This document shows, piece by piece, positions 9,680 to 18,324 of a stretch of DNA of 31,797 nt. The notes beneath the pieces are model-generated. The model was not told the DNA's origin. It searched no databases and was given only the letters and a program-made list of their open reading frames with translations. Each line of letters starts with the position of its first letter. The stretch's first letter is position 1. The position numbers and the translations under genes were made by a program. The DNA is from CAYLNK01 sp964384675. Its GTDB lineage: Bacteria; Acidobacteriota; Thermoanaerobaculia; UBA5066. Location: contig CAYLNK010000038.1 in NCBI GenBank assembly GCA_964384675.1, positions 1-31,797 on the forward strand, read 5' to 3'.

Positions 9680-11331
9680 CGAGTCTGGAAGCCGCGGTAC
9701 GACGGCAGCTCTCCGGTGACCGCTCTGGCAAGCAGTCGAGCTTGCACCTGGAGAATCCTCCGATAGTCCAGCTTGTACCCGAAGGTCGGGTGCGTGACCT
9801 CCTGCATCATGCGTCGCTCGAACGCCGCGAGGAACGCCTTCCGGCCCCGCTCGGAAAGTGCCACCGCCCCAGCCGATTTGACGAAGTCCTCCGCGCCGAC
9901 CACTTCCGTGTTGATCGCGGTCAGGACGGCGGAGTCGACGATCAGAGGTCTGAACTCCTCCATCAGGTCCAGCGCGAGGCTCGGTCGTCCGGGTCTGGGC
10001 TGGTGCAGGAAGCCCACCGTGGGATCGAGCCCGACGGAAGCGAGCGCGACCCGGCAGTCACGGACGAGCAGGGCGTAGCCGAGCGACAACAAGGCGTTGA
10101 CGGGGTCGCGCGGCGGGCGGCGGTTGCGCGTCTCGAAATCGAAGGCGGCTCTGCCTCCGCCCCGTGGCGCCAGCAGGTCCGCGAACGCCTGGAAGTAGAC
10201 GCGCGCCGCCGTGCCCTCGAACCCCAGGATCTGCTCCAGGCTCGTCGCCTCGACGGCTTCGCGAGCAGCCTCCTTGAGTCTGAAGAGGGTCGCTTCCGTC
10301 GGATCGCCGTTCCGCCGAAGCAGCGTCCGGCAATTCAGGATCTTCGCCGAGATGAACCCCTGGGCCAGGCGCAGGCTGGCCAGAGGGTCAGCCGCGACCT
10401 TGAACTGAGCGATCCGTGTCCCCACGTTGACCGTCGCGACGCCGCCGAGCGCGCCGTAGTACCACCCCCCCGAGCTGAAGAAAGAGACGCCGATCTCGCG
10501 GCGACAGAGCTCCTGGACCAGGGGCGCGGTGAGCTGGACGGTGCCAAGAACCGAGACATGTGAGACCTCTGCGAGACGGGCCACCGTGCTCGCCCCCGTC
10601 CTCGACCGCACCACCAGCAGATCCCCGGACTTGCCGAGCGTCGCGCCGGCCGCTTGCACGTAGACCGGCCAGCGCTCGTCGTCCGTGGGCAGGAGCCGCC
10701 GGACCGGCCGGTCGTCCTCGGTCCGCAGGTGGTTCGTCTCGTCCGGCAGACAGATTCCGACGAGAGAGCAACGGGGGCACTTCGGGCTGTCGACGAGCGG
10801 GGGCGGCGGGACCTTCTCCGCCTTGAGCCGCCGGGCATCCGCCACCGCGCGCCGGACCTCTTCCTCCTCGACCGGGCCGACGAGCACCTCCACGCGCACA
10901 CGGGATCCCGCGTAGTAGACGAAGCCGGACCGGCACGCGTAGCCCTCGGCTCGCAGGACCATGACCTGCGCGGCAATCTGGACGCGGTCCGCCGGCCACA
11001 CACCTCCCGCGACACGTTCCCGGTCGGGCGCCGTGCCCCGCTTGTAGTCGATCGGGTGGACCTCCCCGTCCTCCACCTCGACGACATCCATCTTGGCGAT
11101 GATCCCCTCGGCCGGGGACGCGGCCGTCACGGAGCGCGCGACGAGCTCGGCGTGCTCGGCGGCATCGGCCGGAAGCGAGGCGTCCTCGTTGTCGACACGC
11201 CGATGGGTCCGCCTTCCGGAGATCGTCTCGGCGTTGTCGTCCCACTCCCCGCCTACGTGCTCGAGCCAGAAGAGACGGGGGCAGTAGACCACTTCGTTGA
11301 GCATGCGGGCGGGGAGGAGGTCTTCGCTCAT
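9676..11331 (-). CDS. cas4-cas1: Cas4-Cas1 fusion protein (spacer processing and integration)
   Basis: This 551-residue protein joins two adaptation proteins, as is typical of type I-G. Residues 1 to about 200 are Cas4, a RecB-like nuclease that trims prespacers and checks their PAM. It has His43, Asp82 in KMD, Asp95 and Lys97 in PIDYKRG, Gln118/Gln122, and four iron-sulphur cluster cysteines: Cys17, Cys185, Cys188 and Cys194. Residues from about 210 to 551 are Cas1, the integrase. Its metal-binding residues appear as Glu372 in FEGTAAR, His443 in FLHQPRPG and Glu458 in DLMEEFRP. All expected catalytic residues are present, so both halves look active. It lies three bases after csb2 and overlaps cas2. 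The usual separate cas1 and cas4 genes are absent. Confidence 0.97.
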   Translation of the reverse strand: MSEDLLPARMLNEVVYCPRLFWLEHVGGEWDDNAETISGRRTHRRVDNEDASLPADAAEHAELVARSVTAASPAEGIIAKMDVVEVEDGEVHPIDYKRGTAPDRERVAGGVWPADRVQIAAQVMVLRAEGYACRSGFVYYAGSRVRVEVLVGPVEEEEVRRAVADARRLKAEKVPPPPLVDSPKCPRCSLVGICLPDETNHLRTEDDRPVRRLLPTDDERWPVYVQAAGATLGKSGDLLVVRSRTGASTVARLAEVSHVSVLGTVQLTAPLVQELCRREIGVSFFSSGGWYYGALGGVATVNVGTRIAQFKVAADPLASLRLAQGFISAKILNCRTLLRRNGDPTEATLFRLKEAAREAVEATSLEQILGFEGTAARVYFQAFADLLAPRGGGRAAFDFETRNRRPPRDPVNALLSLGYALLVRDCRVALASVGLDPTVGFLHQPRPGRPSLALDLMEEFRPLIVDSAVLTAINTEVVGAEDFVKSAGAVALSERGRKAFLAAFERRMMQEVTHPTFGYKLDYRRILQVQARLLARAVTGELPSYRGFQTR

Positions 11332-11334
11332 CGC

Positions 11335-12801
11335 TCACTCCGGCACGAATCGGCCGAGGCCGTAGTGCGACAGGAGTCCGAGAAGGAGCGGGCCCGACAC
11401 GTGTGTGTCGAAGGTGAGCCGGAGTCCGAGGACCGGGGTAGTGGGATACCGCCGCCCGCGACGAGCGAGAACGGAGTCGAGGGGGGCCGGGGCCTCCGTG
11501 GCTGTGGGCTGGTACGGCTCGACGCGCGCCGGTGGCAACCCGCGGAACGCCAGCTCCCGATTTACCTGTGCCGGGACGGTGTCTCGGCCCCTCTTCGGGT
11601 GTCGCGGTGCCACGAATGGGGTCTGGGAGCGCCACACGAGCGACGACCCGAAATCGGGCCGCCCGCTTCCCCCGGCGTTGCCCGCCTCGGCGTGGAGCGC
11701 CCAGGCGCCGAGGAAGGCCACCTCGATCCGGCCGTCCGCCGCGGGCAGGCCCATCGTCGCGCTTCCGTCTGGCGGCCATCTCAGATAGGTGATCGCGCCG
11801 ACCGCCGCCTCTTCGGCCGCGGAGAACCCGGATGGAGCCCATACGACGACGTGAGTGATCCGCTGGGGTGCGTCTGGGTCTAGACACTCGGCGAAGTAGT
11901 GCGCGTGTCCATGCTGGTCGTCCAGACGACCCCGCGCCAAGTCTCTCCCCGAGAGTACGGCCGACGGATCCCGGTGCAGCGACAGGGCCGCCGCCCGAAC
12001 GGCCTCCATCACGCGCACCGCATCCACGACCCGCGGCAGCATCGGCCCACGGGAGCCGTCTGCCCCGCGTGCGCGTCCCAGGGCCAGGATGATGACGTCC
12101 GGTCGGCCCGCGTCGGCACTGTCGACGGCGGCGGCGCCGAGGAAAGCCGACCGAAGTGCGCACGAGGGGCGCGAGTAGAAGAGCCATCGTGATCCGGGGG
12201 GGTCGCTCCACCCATCCTCTTGCAGCTCTCGTGTCGTGCGCTCGAGGTCCTCGCGCGACACGTCTTCCGCGGGGCAGAGGACGCGCACGATCTCGCGGCC
12301 GGGCGCCGACCGCCCATCCGAAGGCCAGCAGCTCGGGTCCTGGTCGCGCTCGTCCGCGAGGAGCCGGATCGAGCACCAAGACTCGGCCCGCCCCAGGTAG
12401 GCGACCCGCTCGACGAGCCCGGAGAGCGCGGCGCGCTCGACCTCGGACAAGGCAACGTCGTCCCACGCGACGATCAGCTCGTCGGCGGGATCGACCGAGA
12501 CGAACGTGTCGAGAGTCAAGGTCGTCTTCGCCCGGTCCAGCTCGTTGAGCGAAAGGTAGTGGCGGCTGTGCGCCGCCGAGGCCGCGGGAAGAACGAAGCG
12601 AGGTGCCGCCGCGAGCCTGAGGATGGCGGCGTACGTCACGTCGAACGGGAGATCGCTCCCCCTGGTGTGGAGCGTCGACACCAGGGCGCGCAAGAGGCGC
12701 CAGGGGGACGGCGGCCATTCCGGTACGCCCTCGTTGACGTGGTGGGACCATGGCGTGGCGTGGAATCGCCCCGCCACGAACCGGATCGAGATCCGGATCA
12801 C
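11335..12801 (-). CDS. csb2: Csb2 (GSU0054 family), Cas5-Cas6 type crRNA-processing subunit
   Basis: The start is taken as GTG at 12801, which overlaps the csb1 stop as GTGA and gives the family-like N-terminus IRISIRFVAGRFHATPW followed by HHVNEGVPEWPPSPWRLLRAL. An upstream ATG at 13047 would add about 82 Arg/Gly-rich residues read antisense-like through csb1 and is not credible. The 488-residue product matches the Csb2 family, in which Cas5-like and Cas6-like RAMP parts are joined. In type I-G it caps the crRNA handle and is the predicted pre-crRNA nuclease. The His-rich segment DQHGHAHY at 295-302 followed by THVVVWAPSGF is the conserved family motif. The catalytic residues are not proven by sequence alone. 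Confidence 0.93.
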   Translation of the reverse strand: MIRISIRFVAGRFHATPWSHHVNEGVPEWPPSPWRLLRALVSTLHTRGSDLPFDVTYAAILRLAAAPRFVLPAASAAHSRHYLSLNELDRAKTTLTLDTFVSVDPADELIVAWDDVALSEVERAALSGLVERVAYLGRAESWCSIRLLADERDQDPSCWPSDGRSAPGREIVRVLCPAEDVSREDLERTTRELQEDGWSDPPGSRWLFYSRPSCALRSAFLGAAAVDSADAGRPDVIILALGRARGADGSRGPMLPRVVDAVRVMEAVRAAALSLHRDPSAVLSGRDLARGRLDDQHGHAHYFAECLDPDAPQRITHVVVWAPSGFSAAEEAAVGAITYLRWPPDGSATMGLPAADGRIEVAFLGAWALHAEAGNAGGSGRPDFGSSLVWRSQTPFVAPRHPKRGRDTVPAQVNRELAFRGLPPARVEPYQPTATEAPAPLDSVLARRGRRYPTTPVLGLRLTFDTHVSGPLLLGLLSHYGLGRFVPE

Positions 12802-13841
12802 GACCCGGACGCCTCGTCGCCGTCCTTCTCGCCCGCGCCCTTCTCTCCCGCCGCCTTCTCCTTCCGCGACTTCTTCGACCCCTGCTTCGACTCCTTGGTC
12901 GCCTCGAACCGGAGACGCGTCACGGCCGGTGACGCGAAGGCAGCGCTCGCCGCGGAGATCGCCCCGGGCAGAGCCGCTGCGAGCGCGTCGAGCGGAGGCA
13001 GCAGCGCCGCAGCGGCCCCTCCGACCCTCTCCACCGTGAAGTCGCACGCCGTACGAAGGCGAAGACCGTGCTCCAGTACGCGACGGACCTTGAAGAGAGC
13101 AAGAAGCACGAGGAGGTCCGTCGCCTCTCGAGATAAGCCGTACCCGCGGATCTGCCGCAGGTCGAGGTTGAAGTACGCGACGATCCGCTCCGCCGTGAAC
13201 TCCGTTCTCGAGAACGGGACGTTGCCGAACCCCTCCCCGGTGTCGCCACCCGGATTGACGCGGTCGTTCTTCACCCCGCCCGACGTGGCCATCTCGACGC
13301 CCTCGGCCTCGATGAAGCTGCCGAGCGCGCGCTGGATCCTCAGCCGGCCGCCAGGCAGGTTCGACATGAAGAGGCCGTGGAGCAGGGAAGACGGGTCATG
13401 GGACAGGATGGCGCCGGCGGTCCTCAGCGGCTCGAGCGGCCAGTTCTCCTGGTAGCCCGACTTCTCGACGAAGAGATCGCCGAACGTCCGGCCGTCCTCG
13501 AGCTTTCCCTTGAGCACGTAGGGGGAATTGAGCCGATGCGCCTCGAGGACGCTCGAGGTCGTCGCCCTCTTCGCCCCGTCGGAGACCTCGACGCGGACGT
13601 ACGGCAGTCCCTGGAGCGGCCCCACGAGATCGGACGCGGCCTCGTCCCAGCACGCCGTCTCCATCCGGTTCGCCATCGACTGCGCCGACTCGACCAGCAC
13701 GAATCGGCTGGGGCCACGCCGGAACGTCGCGGCGCCGAGGTCCGGGAAGCCGGTCGGCTGGAAGCGGGTTCCCTGGGCGGGGCGGAGATCCGCCTCGACG
13801 AGCAGCCTCGAGAGCCCCTCAAACGGTGACAGGTCGATCAT
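12798..13841 (-). CDS. csb1: Csb1 (GSU0053 family), Cas7 backbone subunit
   Basis: Csb1 is the Cas7-like subunit that polymerises along the crRNA spacer in the type I-G Cascade. The start is ATG at 13841, six bases after a strong GGAGG (13848-13852); an ATG at 13847 directly abuts that site and is less likely. The 347-residue product has family features VESAQSMANRME at about 50-61, TSSVLEAHRLNSPYV at about 95-109, and GLFMSNLPGGRLRIQRALG in the middle. The last 34 residues (about 314-347) are a Lys/Glu/Gly/Ser-rich tail that looks disordered. The gene overlaps the end of csx17 by 23 bases and the start of csb2 by four. Confidence 0.94.
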   Translation of the reverse strand: MIDLSPFEGLSRLLVEADLRPAQGTRFQPTGFPDLGAATFRRGPSRFVLVESAQSMANRMETACWDEAASDLVGPLQGLPYVRVEVSDGAKRATTSSVLEAHRLNSPYVLKGKLEDGRTFGDLFVEKSGYQENWPLEPLRTAGAILSHDPSSLLHGLFMSNLPGGRLRIQRALGSFIEAEGVEMATSGGVKNDRVNPGGDTGEGFGNVPFSRTEFTAERIVAYFNLDLRQIRGYGLSREATDLLVLLALFKVRRVLEHGLRLRTACDFTVERVGGAAAALLPPLDALAAALPGAISAASAAFASPAVTRLRFEATKESKQGSKKSRKEKAAGEKGAGEKDGDEASGS

Positions 13842-15888
13842 GGCCATCCTCCTTCGTCTCGAACGTGAAGTTGCGTAGGGTCTGAACGGCGAGTCGGTCT
13901 TCGTCGGATCCCGAGAGCGGCACCAGTAGCCCCAGGGCCCAGGTCCGGGCATCGGGTGGATCGGGGCATGCCCGCAGCAGGAACGGAGGAGTCGCGCCCA
14001 TCGCGGTCAGGCGACGCGTGGCGACGTCGGTCGCTTCGGCCACGCGGCCCGAGCCGACGAGCGCCAGGAGCCTCGGAACGTGTCCGGTGTCAGCGCCCGG
14101 TCGCCGCACCGTGGGGCCGCGAAGCGCGGCGAGAATCCTCGGAGAGCAGGCTGTTCGGAGCACGGCGAAAGCGGCGGGCAACAGCACCGGCGCTCCCGGC
14201 TCTGTCTTTCGCGAGGCCGAGGGCGAAAGGAGTACGGCGCCGTAGAGCAGGTCGAGCAGGCGCGAGCGGTCGAACTTGCTCTCGAGAAGCGCGCTGAGCG
14301 AGTCTGGCCCCACGTACCGCCGACCCTCCCAGCTCTCGCCGCGCGTCAAGCGTCGACGGACCAGCTCGAGGAGGAGGGCGACCGGGTCTCCGGAACGCGG
14401 CGGCCCGTCCGTGAACCGGTGTCGATCGTCAATCGGCTCGATCTCACGTCGGATGTCCCACGAGGAGAAGGCGAGCGCCAGCTCGACCTCCGGGGAATCG
14501 TCGAGGTGCTCGATCCAGTCCGCGCGGAGCGTGCGAATCGGGGCAATCTCCTCGCGGAGGCGCCGTGAACGCGACGCCTCCCTTTCGAAGGCGCCAAGGG
14601 CCGCGAGCGTATCGGTTAGCGGGCCGCCGTGTCTTCCGACCTCGAAGATCGACTCACGGAGGCGGCGGAACGCGCTGGAGGCGCCCGCGGTCAGGTCGCC
14701 TGACCGCGACAGCCTTTCGATCCTGCGTAGCGGGTCCCGCAGCTCTTCGAGGAGCTCTGTCTGGGTAACCTCGCGGACCCGCTCGGTCCCTTGCCAGCAG
14801 GCGAGGAACGACAGGCCGTTTCGCTTCTGGATTGCGAATCTCTCGAAGCACGAGAAGCCCCGGTCCACTCCGAGCGCCGCCAGTGCCTGGATCGCTTCCA
14901 GACCGTTCGCGGCACGCCGCCCGCCCAGCTCGAGACGTCCCTCCGCGAAGAGGTGCTCCAGCTCGCGAAACGTGGCGGGCCTCGTCCAACGCGGGATCCA
15001 CAGCTCCGAACGAGCCGTACCCGCCTCGCTCTCAGAGGCCGAGCTGTATCCGGCCGACGTCGCACGGACATGGAAGGGAAAGGACGCGCCGGGCGTCTCG
15101 ACCGCCTCGAGACGGCGAACGGACGTCCCCGCGAAGACGATGGCGCCTTCCACCATGAGCACGTAGTCCCACGGGTTGATTCGCGACCCTCCGGAAGGCC
15201 CGTTCGTCATGTTGGTGCCGCCCGCCAGCACCGGGGTGAACTGCCCGACCGAGACGCGCTCGACCGACGCCGCCGTGATGGTCCCGAAGAGGGCGGCCCG
15301 AAGGCGCTCCTCGGTCCTCTTCCCTGGCGCGGCCAGGAGCTCCGCCAGCCGCTGCATGAAGTTGTTGGCGAACTCGAGCCTTCCATCGTTGCCCCCGGTG
15401 CCCAGGAGCGCCGGGTAGCGGGCGGCATCGCCGACGACGAAGGCGGCGTCGAGCCAGGCGAGCGCCTCGTCGCTCACGCGAGCGCGGCAGGCGAGGAGCA
15501 GGTCGAGCTTGAAATCGTCCGCCGGCTTCTCGTGGAGCCCCATCTCCGCGAGAAGAGCGCGGCACTCCGCGATCGCCCCACGGTAGGCCGCGAAGCGAGG
15601 CGCCTCGCTCGCGGCGATCGCGTCGATGCCGGCCTTCTGGTCCTTTGTATAGAAGCCGCTACCGCCGTTCCACGGCGTCACGATCGGGGTCGGCTCGTAG
15701 CGCCGCAAGAAGAAGTCGACCAGCGCCTCCGCGTCGAGGGGCGTCTCCAGATGGAAGACTCCGTCCTCGTCCCAGTAGGAGCGCGCCTCGGGGTCGACCT
15801 GAGCGGCCACGAGCCGATGGATCGCCAGTGCTTTCAGGTGGCCCGCGAGGATCGTGTGCGAACAGCCCGGCAGCGCAAGCGCGGTCAT
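13819..15888 (-). CDS. csx17: Csx17, Cas8-like large subunit of type I-G Cascade
   Basis: The 689-residue product begins LPGCSHTILAGHLKALA and continues with DPEARSYWDEDG and PWNGGSGF (72-79), the N-terminal signature of Csx17, the subtype I-G (I-U) large subunit. It takes the Cas8 place, where it is expected to read the PAM and hold the opened target. The rest is divergent and mostly helical, with no recognised catalytic motif, as is normal for this family. ATG at 15888 overlaps the cas3 stop (ATGA), and its own end overlaps csb1, so the effector genes are translated as a coupled series. Confidence 0.93.
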   Translation of the reverse strand: MTALALPGCSHTILAGHLKALAIHRLVAAQVDPEARSYWDEDGVFHLETPLDAEALVDFFLRRYEPTPIVTPWNGGSGFYTKDQKAGIDAIAASEAPRFAAYRGAIAECRALLAEMGLHEKPADDFKLDLLLACRARVSDEALAWLDAAFVVGDAARYPALLGTGGNDGRLEFANNFMQRLAELLAAPGKRTEERLRAALFGTITAASVERVSVGQFTPVLAGGTNMTNGPSGGSRINPWDYVLMVEGAIVFAGTSVRRLEAVETPGASFPFHVRATSAGYSSASESEAGTARSELWIPRWTRPATFRELEHLFAEGRLELGGRRAANGLEAIQALAALGVDRGFSCFERFAIQKRNGLSFLACWQGTERVREVTQTELLEELRDPLRRIERLSRSGDLTAGASSAFRRLRESIFEVGRHGGPLTDTLAALGAFEREASRSRRLREEIAPIRTLRADWIEHLDDSPEVELALAFSSWDIRREIEPIDDRHRFTDGPPRSGDPVALLLELVRRRLTRGESWEGRRYVGPDSLSALLESKFDRSRLLDLLYGAVLLSPSASRKTEPGAPVLLPAAFAVLRTACSPRILAALRGPTVRRPGADTGHVPRLLALVGSGRVAEATDVATRRLTAMGATPPFLLRACPDPPDARTWALGLLVPLSGSDEDRLAVQTLRNFTFETKEDGHDRPVTV

Positions 15889-18263
15889 GACACCCTCCCT
15901 TCGCGCTCTCGGCGCGCGCTCGCCCGGGCGTCGGCCGCCCGGACAAGGGCCTCCAGGTACGCCAGCCGGAACGGTCCCAGCTCGGAGAGAAGGCGCAGCG
16001 CCATGGCGCTCCAGCTCGGCCGGCCTTCGGCCTCGCCGATCTCCATCGCGGACAGCGAGAGTCGCGTCGAGGGGACGACGACGCCCCGGCCCAGATCGAC
16101 CTCGGGAAGTACGTCACCCTCCCACACGCCACGGGCGAAGCGGACCCCTTCGCCCTTCGGTGTCTTCTCGCCCGGGAGCGCCCGGATCGAGAGACGCACC
16201 TTCCCGTGGTGCGCGGCCAGCAGATACGCCACGAGGTCTCGGTCGGCGGCGTCGTCGAAGGAGAGCCAGGCCAGGGCGCTCGCAAGCTCGTGCCGGAACC
16301 TCGGCCTCGAGTGGCGGGCCCGCCCGGCGCTCTTGGCCCAGAGCCTGCCGTCGTCCGGGCCGATGCCCGACGCCTTCCTCATCGTCTCCTGGAAGACGGG
16401 ATGCGCCTTGCCGAGGTCGTGGGCGTGCGCGGCCCGAATGACGGTTTCCGCAGGGACCGCGTTCGACAGGCGCGCGACGATCGCCTCGGCCTCCTGCCTC
16501 GTGTCGCACGCGTGGACGCCGAGGGTCACGGGGGAACGGTCCATCGACCACCGGTCGTCTGGATCCGCCTCGGCCTCCACCTCCGGCGCAGGGACCGCGC
16601 TGACCGGTTCGGTCAGGTCCGCCGCGAAGCCGATGTCCGGCGCGTAGCCGCCCGAGCCGGAGGTCGCGAGGAGGACGATGCCGGGGTACAGCTCCGAGGC
16701 CCGGGCGGTCTTCCAGGAACCCGGGCGGCCGTCCTCCGCGGTTCCCAGCGGGTCCCAGCGGAAGAGGCGCACATCGGGCCGCTTCGTCCACTCCCTCACC
16801 TTGTACACGGGAGCGGCGCAAAGCTCGTCGCGTGTCGGCCACACCTTCCGGCCCGTATCGGCTTCCGGCCGCCAGAAGATCTGCAGGTCTCGTTCGTCGC
16901 TTTCTCGAATGAACCGCGAGACGTCGAGGTCCATCCCGGCGAGGTCGGGCGTCGTGTCGAAGAGCGATTCGACGTCACGCCGGCGGAGGACGTGGCGGCC
17001 CTTCGGCGCGTCGAGCGTCACGTCGGCCGCCTCGATCTCGGCGGGGCTGAATCCGGGCATCGCCTCGAGGCTCGCACGCGCGGCGGCCAGCTCGGCGGGC
17101 TCGTACGGCGCCGCGTTCTTCTCCGGAACGTCGATCCAGATCACCCTCGCATCGGCGTACTCGCCGCGGCGGTTGCACCGGCCGGCACGCTGCACGAGTG
17201 AGGCCCATGGCGCCAGCTCCGTGAAGAGGACTGCCGACGAGACGTCCACCCCGGCCTCGATGACCTGCGTGGCCACTACGATGCCCGTGAACGCGGCGTC
17301 GGTTGCGCTCGCGATGGCAGCGGTACGGTCGACCGGCCGGAATCGCGAGTGGAGGAGGGCGACGGACACACCGCGCGCGGCCGCCACCAGCTTCCTGTAG
17401 ACCGCCACCGCGACGTCGACCGTGTTGAGCACTACGATCGTGCGGTGGCCGGCCCGGTGCGCCGAGAGGATCTCCTTCGCGAGCAAGGTCTCGGAGCCCT
17501 TCGCCAGCGGGGTCCGGGCACGCTCCAGCTTCTTGACGGCGTGCCGACGCGCGGACAGCGCGGGGCTCGCGAGGTCGTCCTCCGAGAGGCCGCCCTGGCG
17601 ACCAGGATCGGGATGGTCGACGCTCGACAGCCACGGCTCGGACAACGTCGCGCTCGCGAAGAGCGCGTGCGCAGGACCGTACGTTCCGAGCTTCCGCTGG
17701 ATGCCGCAGAGCTGGAGCGCGGTGGTGAGCCCCACACCCATGAGCTGGACCTCGTCGAAGGCCCAGAGCGAGTCGTTGGAGAGAAGCGCGAACTGCCAGG
17801 GCCACGCGTAGCGGCTCATGCCGTAACCGCGGTTGAGGGCGCGCGACAGCAGCATGTCGAGCGTACCGACGATGACCGCGTCCCGCTCCGGGTGAAGCAT
17901 CCAGTCCCCGTCGACGTCCCCTCCCATCAAGATGTGGATCGACACACCATCGCCCCGGTCGATTCCGCGTCCCTCATCCAGGAGCCCGAGATTCCGAAGC
18001 CACCTGGTGATCTCTCGCTCCGCCTGCGAGACCAACGTACGCATCGGGAGGCAGTAGACGAGCCGCCGCGGTGTCGCCGCGCGAACTGCGGGCTCGGCAA
18101 ACCGCCGCCGGTAGAGCCAGGCACCAAGAACGATCGCCGCCGTCTTCCCCGAGCCGGTCGGAGCCTTGAGGCTCTCGGGGAGGTCAGCGCCCTCCGCGAG
18201 GGCGACCTGGTACGGGAACGGCTCTTCCCCGGTGGCCTTTCGGAAGATGTCGGAGAACGTCAT
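15885..18263 (-). CDS. cas3: Cas3 helicase-nuclease with C-terminal HD domain
   Basis: Cas3 unwinds and cuts target DNA after Cascade binding. The 792-residue protein has the helicase first: Walker A PTGSGKT at 35-41, DEVQ at 170-173 and SAT at 204-206, and a second RecA-like part with the QRAGRCNRRGEY motif. The HD nuclease is at the C-terminus: HDLGK at 615-619, RHE around His658, HH at 685-686 and Asp778. This helicase-then-HD order is the reverse of most type I systems and is typical of subtype I-G. All HD metal ligands appear present. The start ATG has a GAGGAG site upstream. It is the first true cas gene, directly after the WYL regulator. Confidence 0.96.
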   Translation of the reverse strand: MTFSDIFRKATGEEPFPYQVALAEGADLPESLKAPTGSGKTAAIVLGAWLYRRRFAEPAVRAATPRRLVYCLPMRTLVSQAEREITRWLRNLGLLDEGRGIDRGDGVSIHILMGGDVDGDWMLHPERDAVIVGTLDMLLSRALNRGYGMSRYAWPWQFALLSNDSLWAFDEVQLMGVGLTTALQLCGIQRKLGTYGPAHALFASATLSEPWLSSVDHPDPGRQGGLSEDDLASPALSARRHAVKKLERARTPLAKGSETLLAKEILSAHRAGHRTIVVLNTVDVAVAVYRKLVAAARGVSVALLHSRFRPVDRTAAIASATDAAFTGIVVATQVIEAGVDVSSAVLFTELAPWASLVQRAGRCNRRGEYADARVIWIDVPEKNAAPYEPAELAAARASLEAMPGFSPAEIEAADVTLDAPKGRHVLRRRDVESLFDTTPDLAGMDLDVSRFIRESDERDLQIFWRPEADTGRKVWPTRDELCAAPVYKVREWTKRPDVRLFRWDPLGTAEDGRPGSWKTARASELYPGIVLLATSGSGGYAPDIGFAADLTEPVSAVPAPEVEAEADPDDRWSMDRSPVTLGVHACDTRQEAEAIVARLSNAVPAETVIRAAHAHDLGKAHPVFQETMRKASGIGPDDGRLWAKSAGRARHSRPRFRHELASALAWLSFDDAADRDLVAYLLAAHHGKVRLSIRALPGEKTPKGEGVRFARGVWEGDVLPEVDLGRGVVVPSTRLSLSAMEIGEAEGRPSWSAMALRLLSELGPFRLAYLEALVRAADARASARREREGRVS

Positions 18264-18324
18264 GGTTCACGACTCCTCGTTTCGTGGCGGTGTCTATCAG
18301 CGGCACCCTGACATTGAGGGGCAG

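Noticed and set aside
12802..13047. N-terminal extension of csb2 to ATG 13047
   Set aside because: It would be read out of frame through csb1 and is low-complexity Arg/Gly. GTG at 12801 gives a family-like N-terminus and a GTGA overlap.
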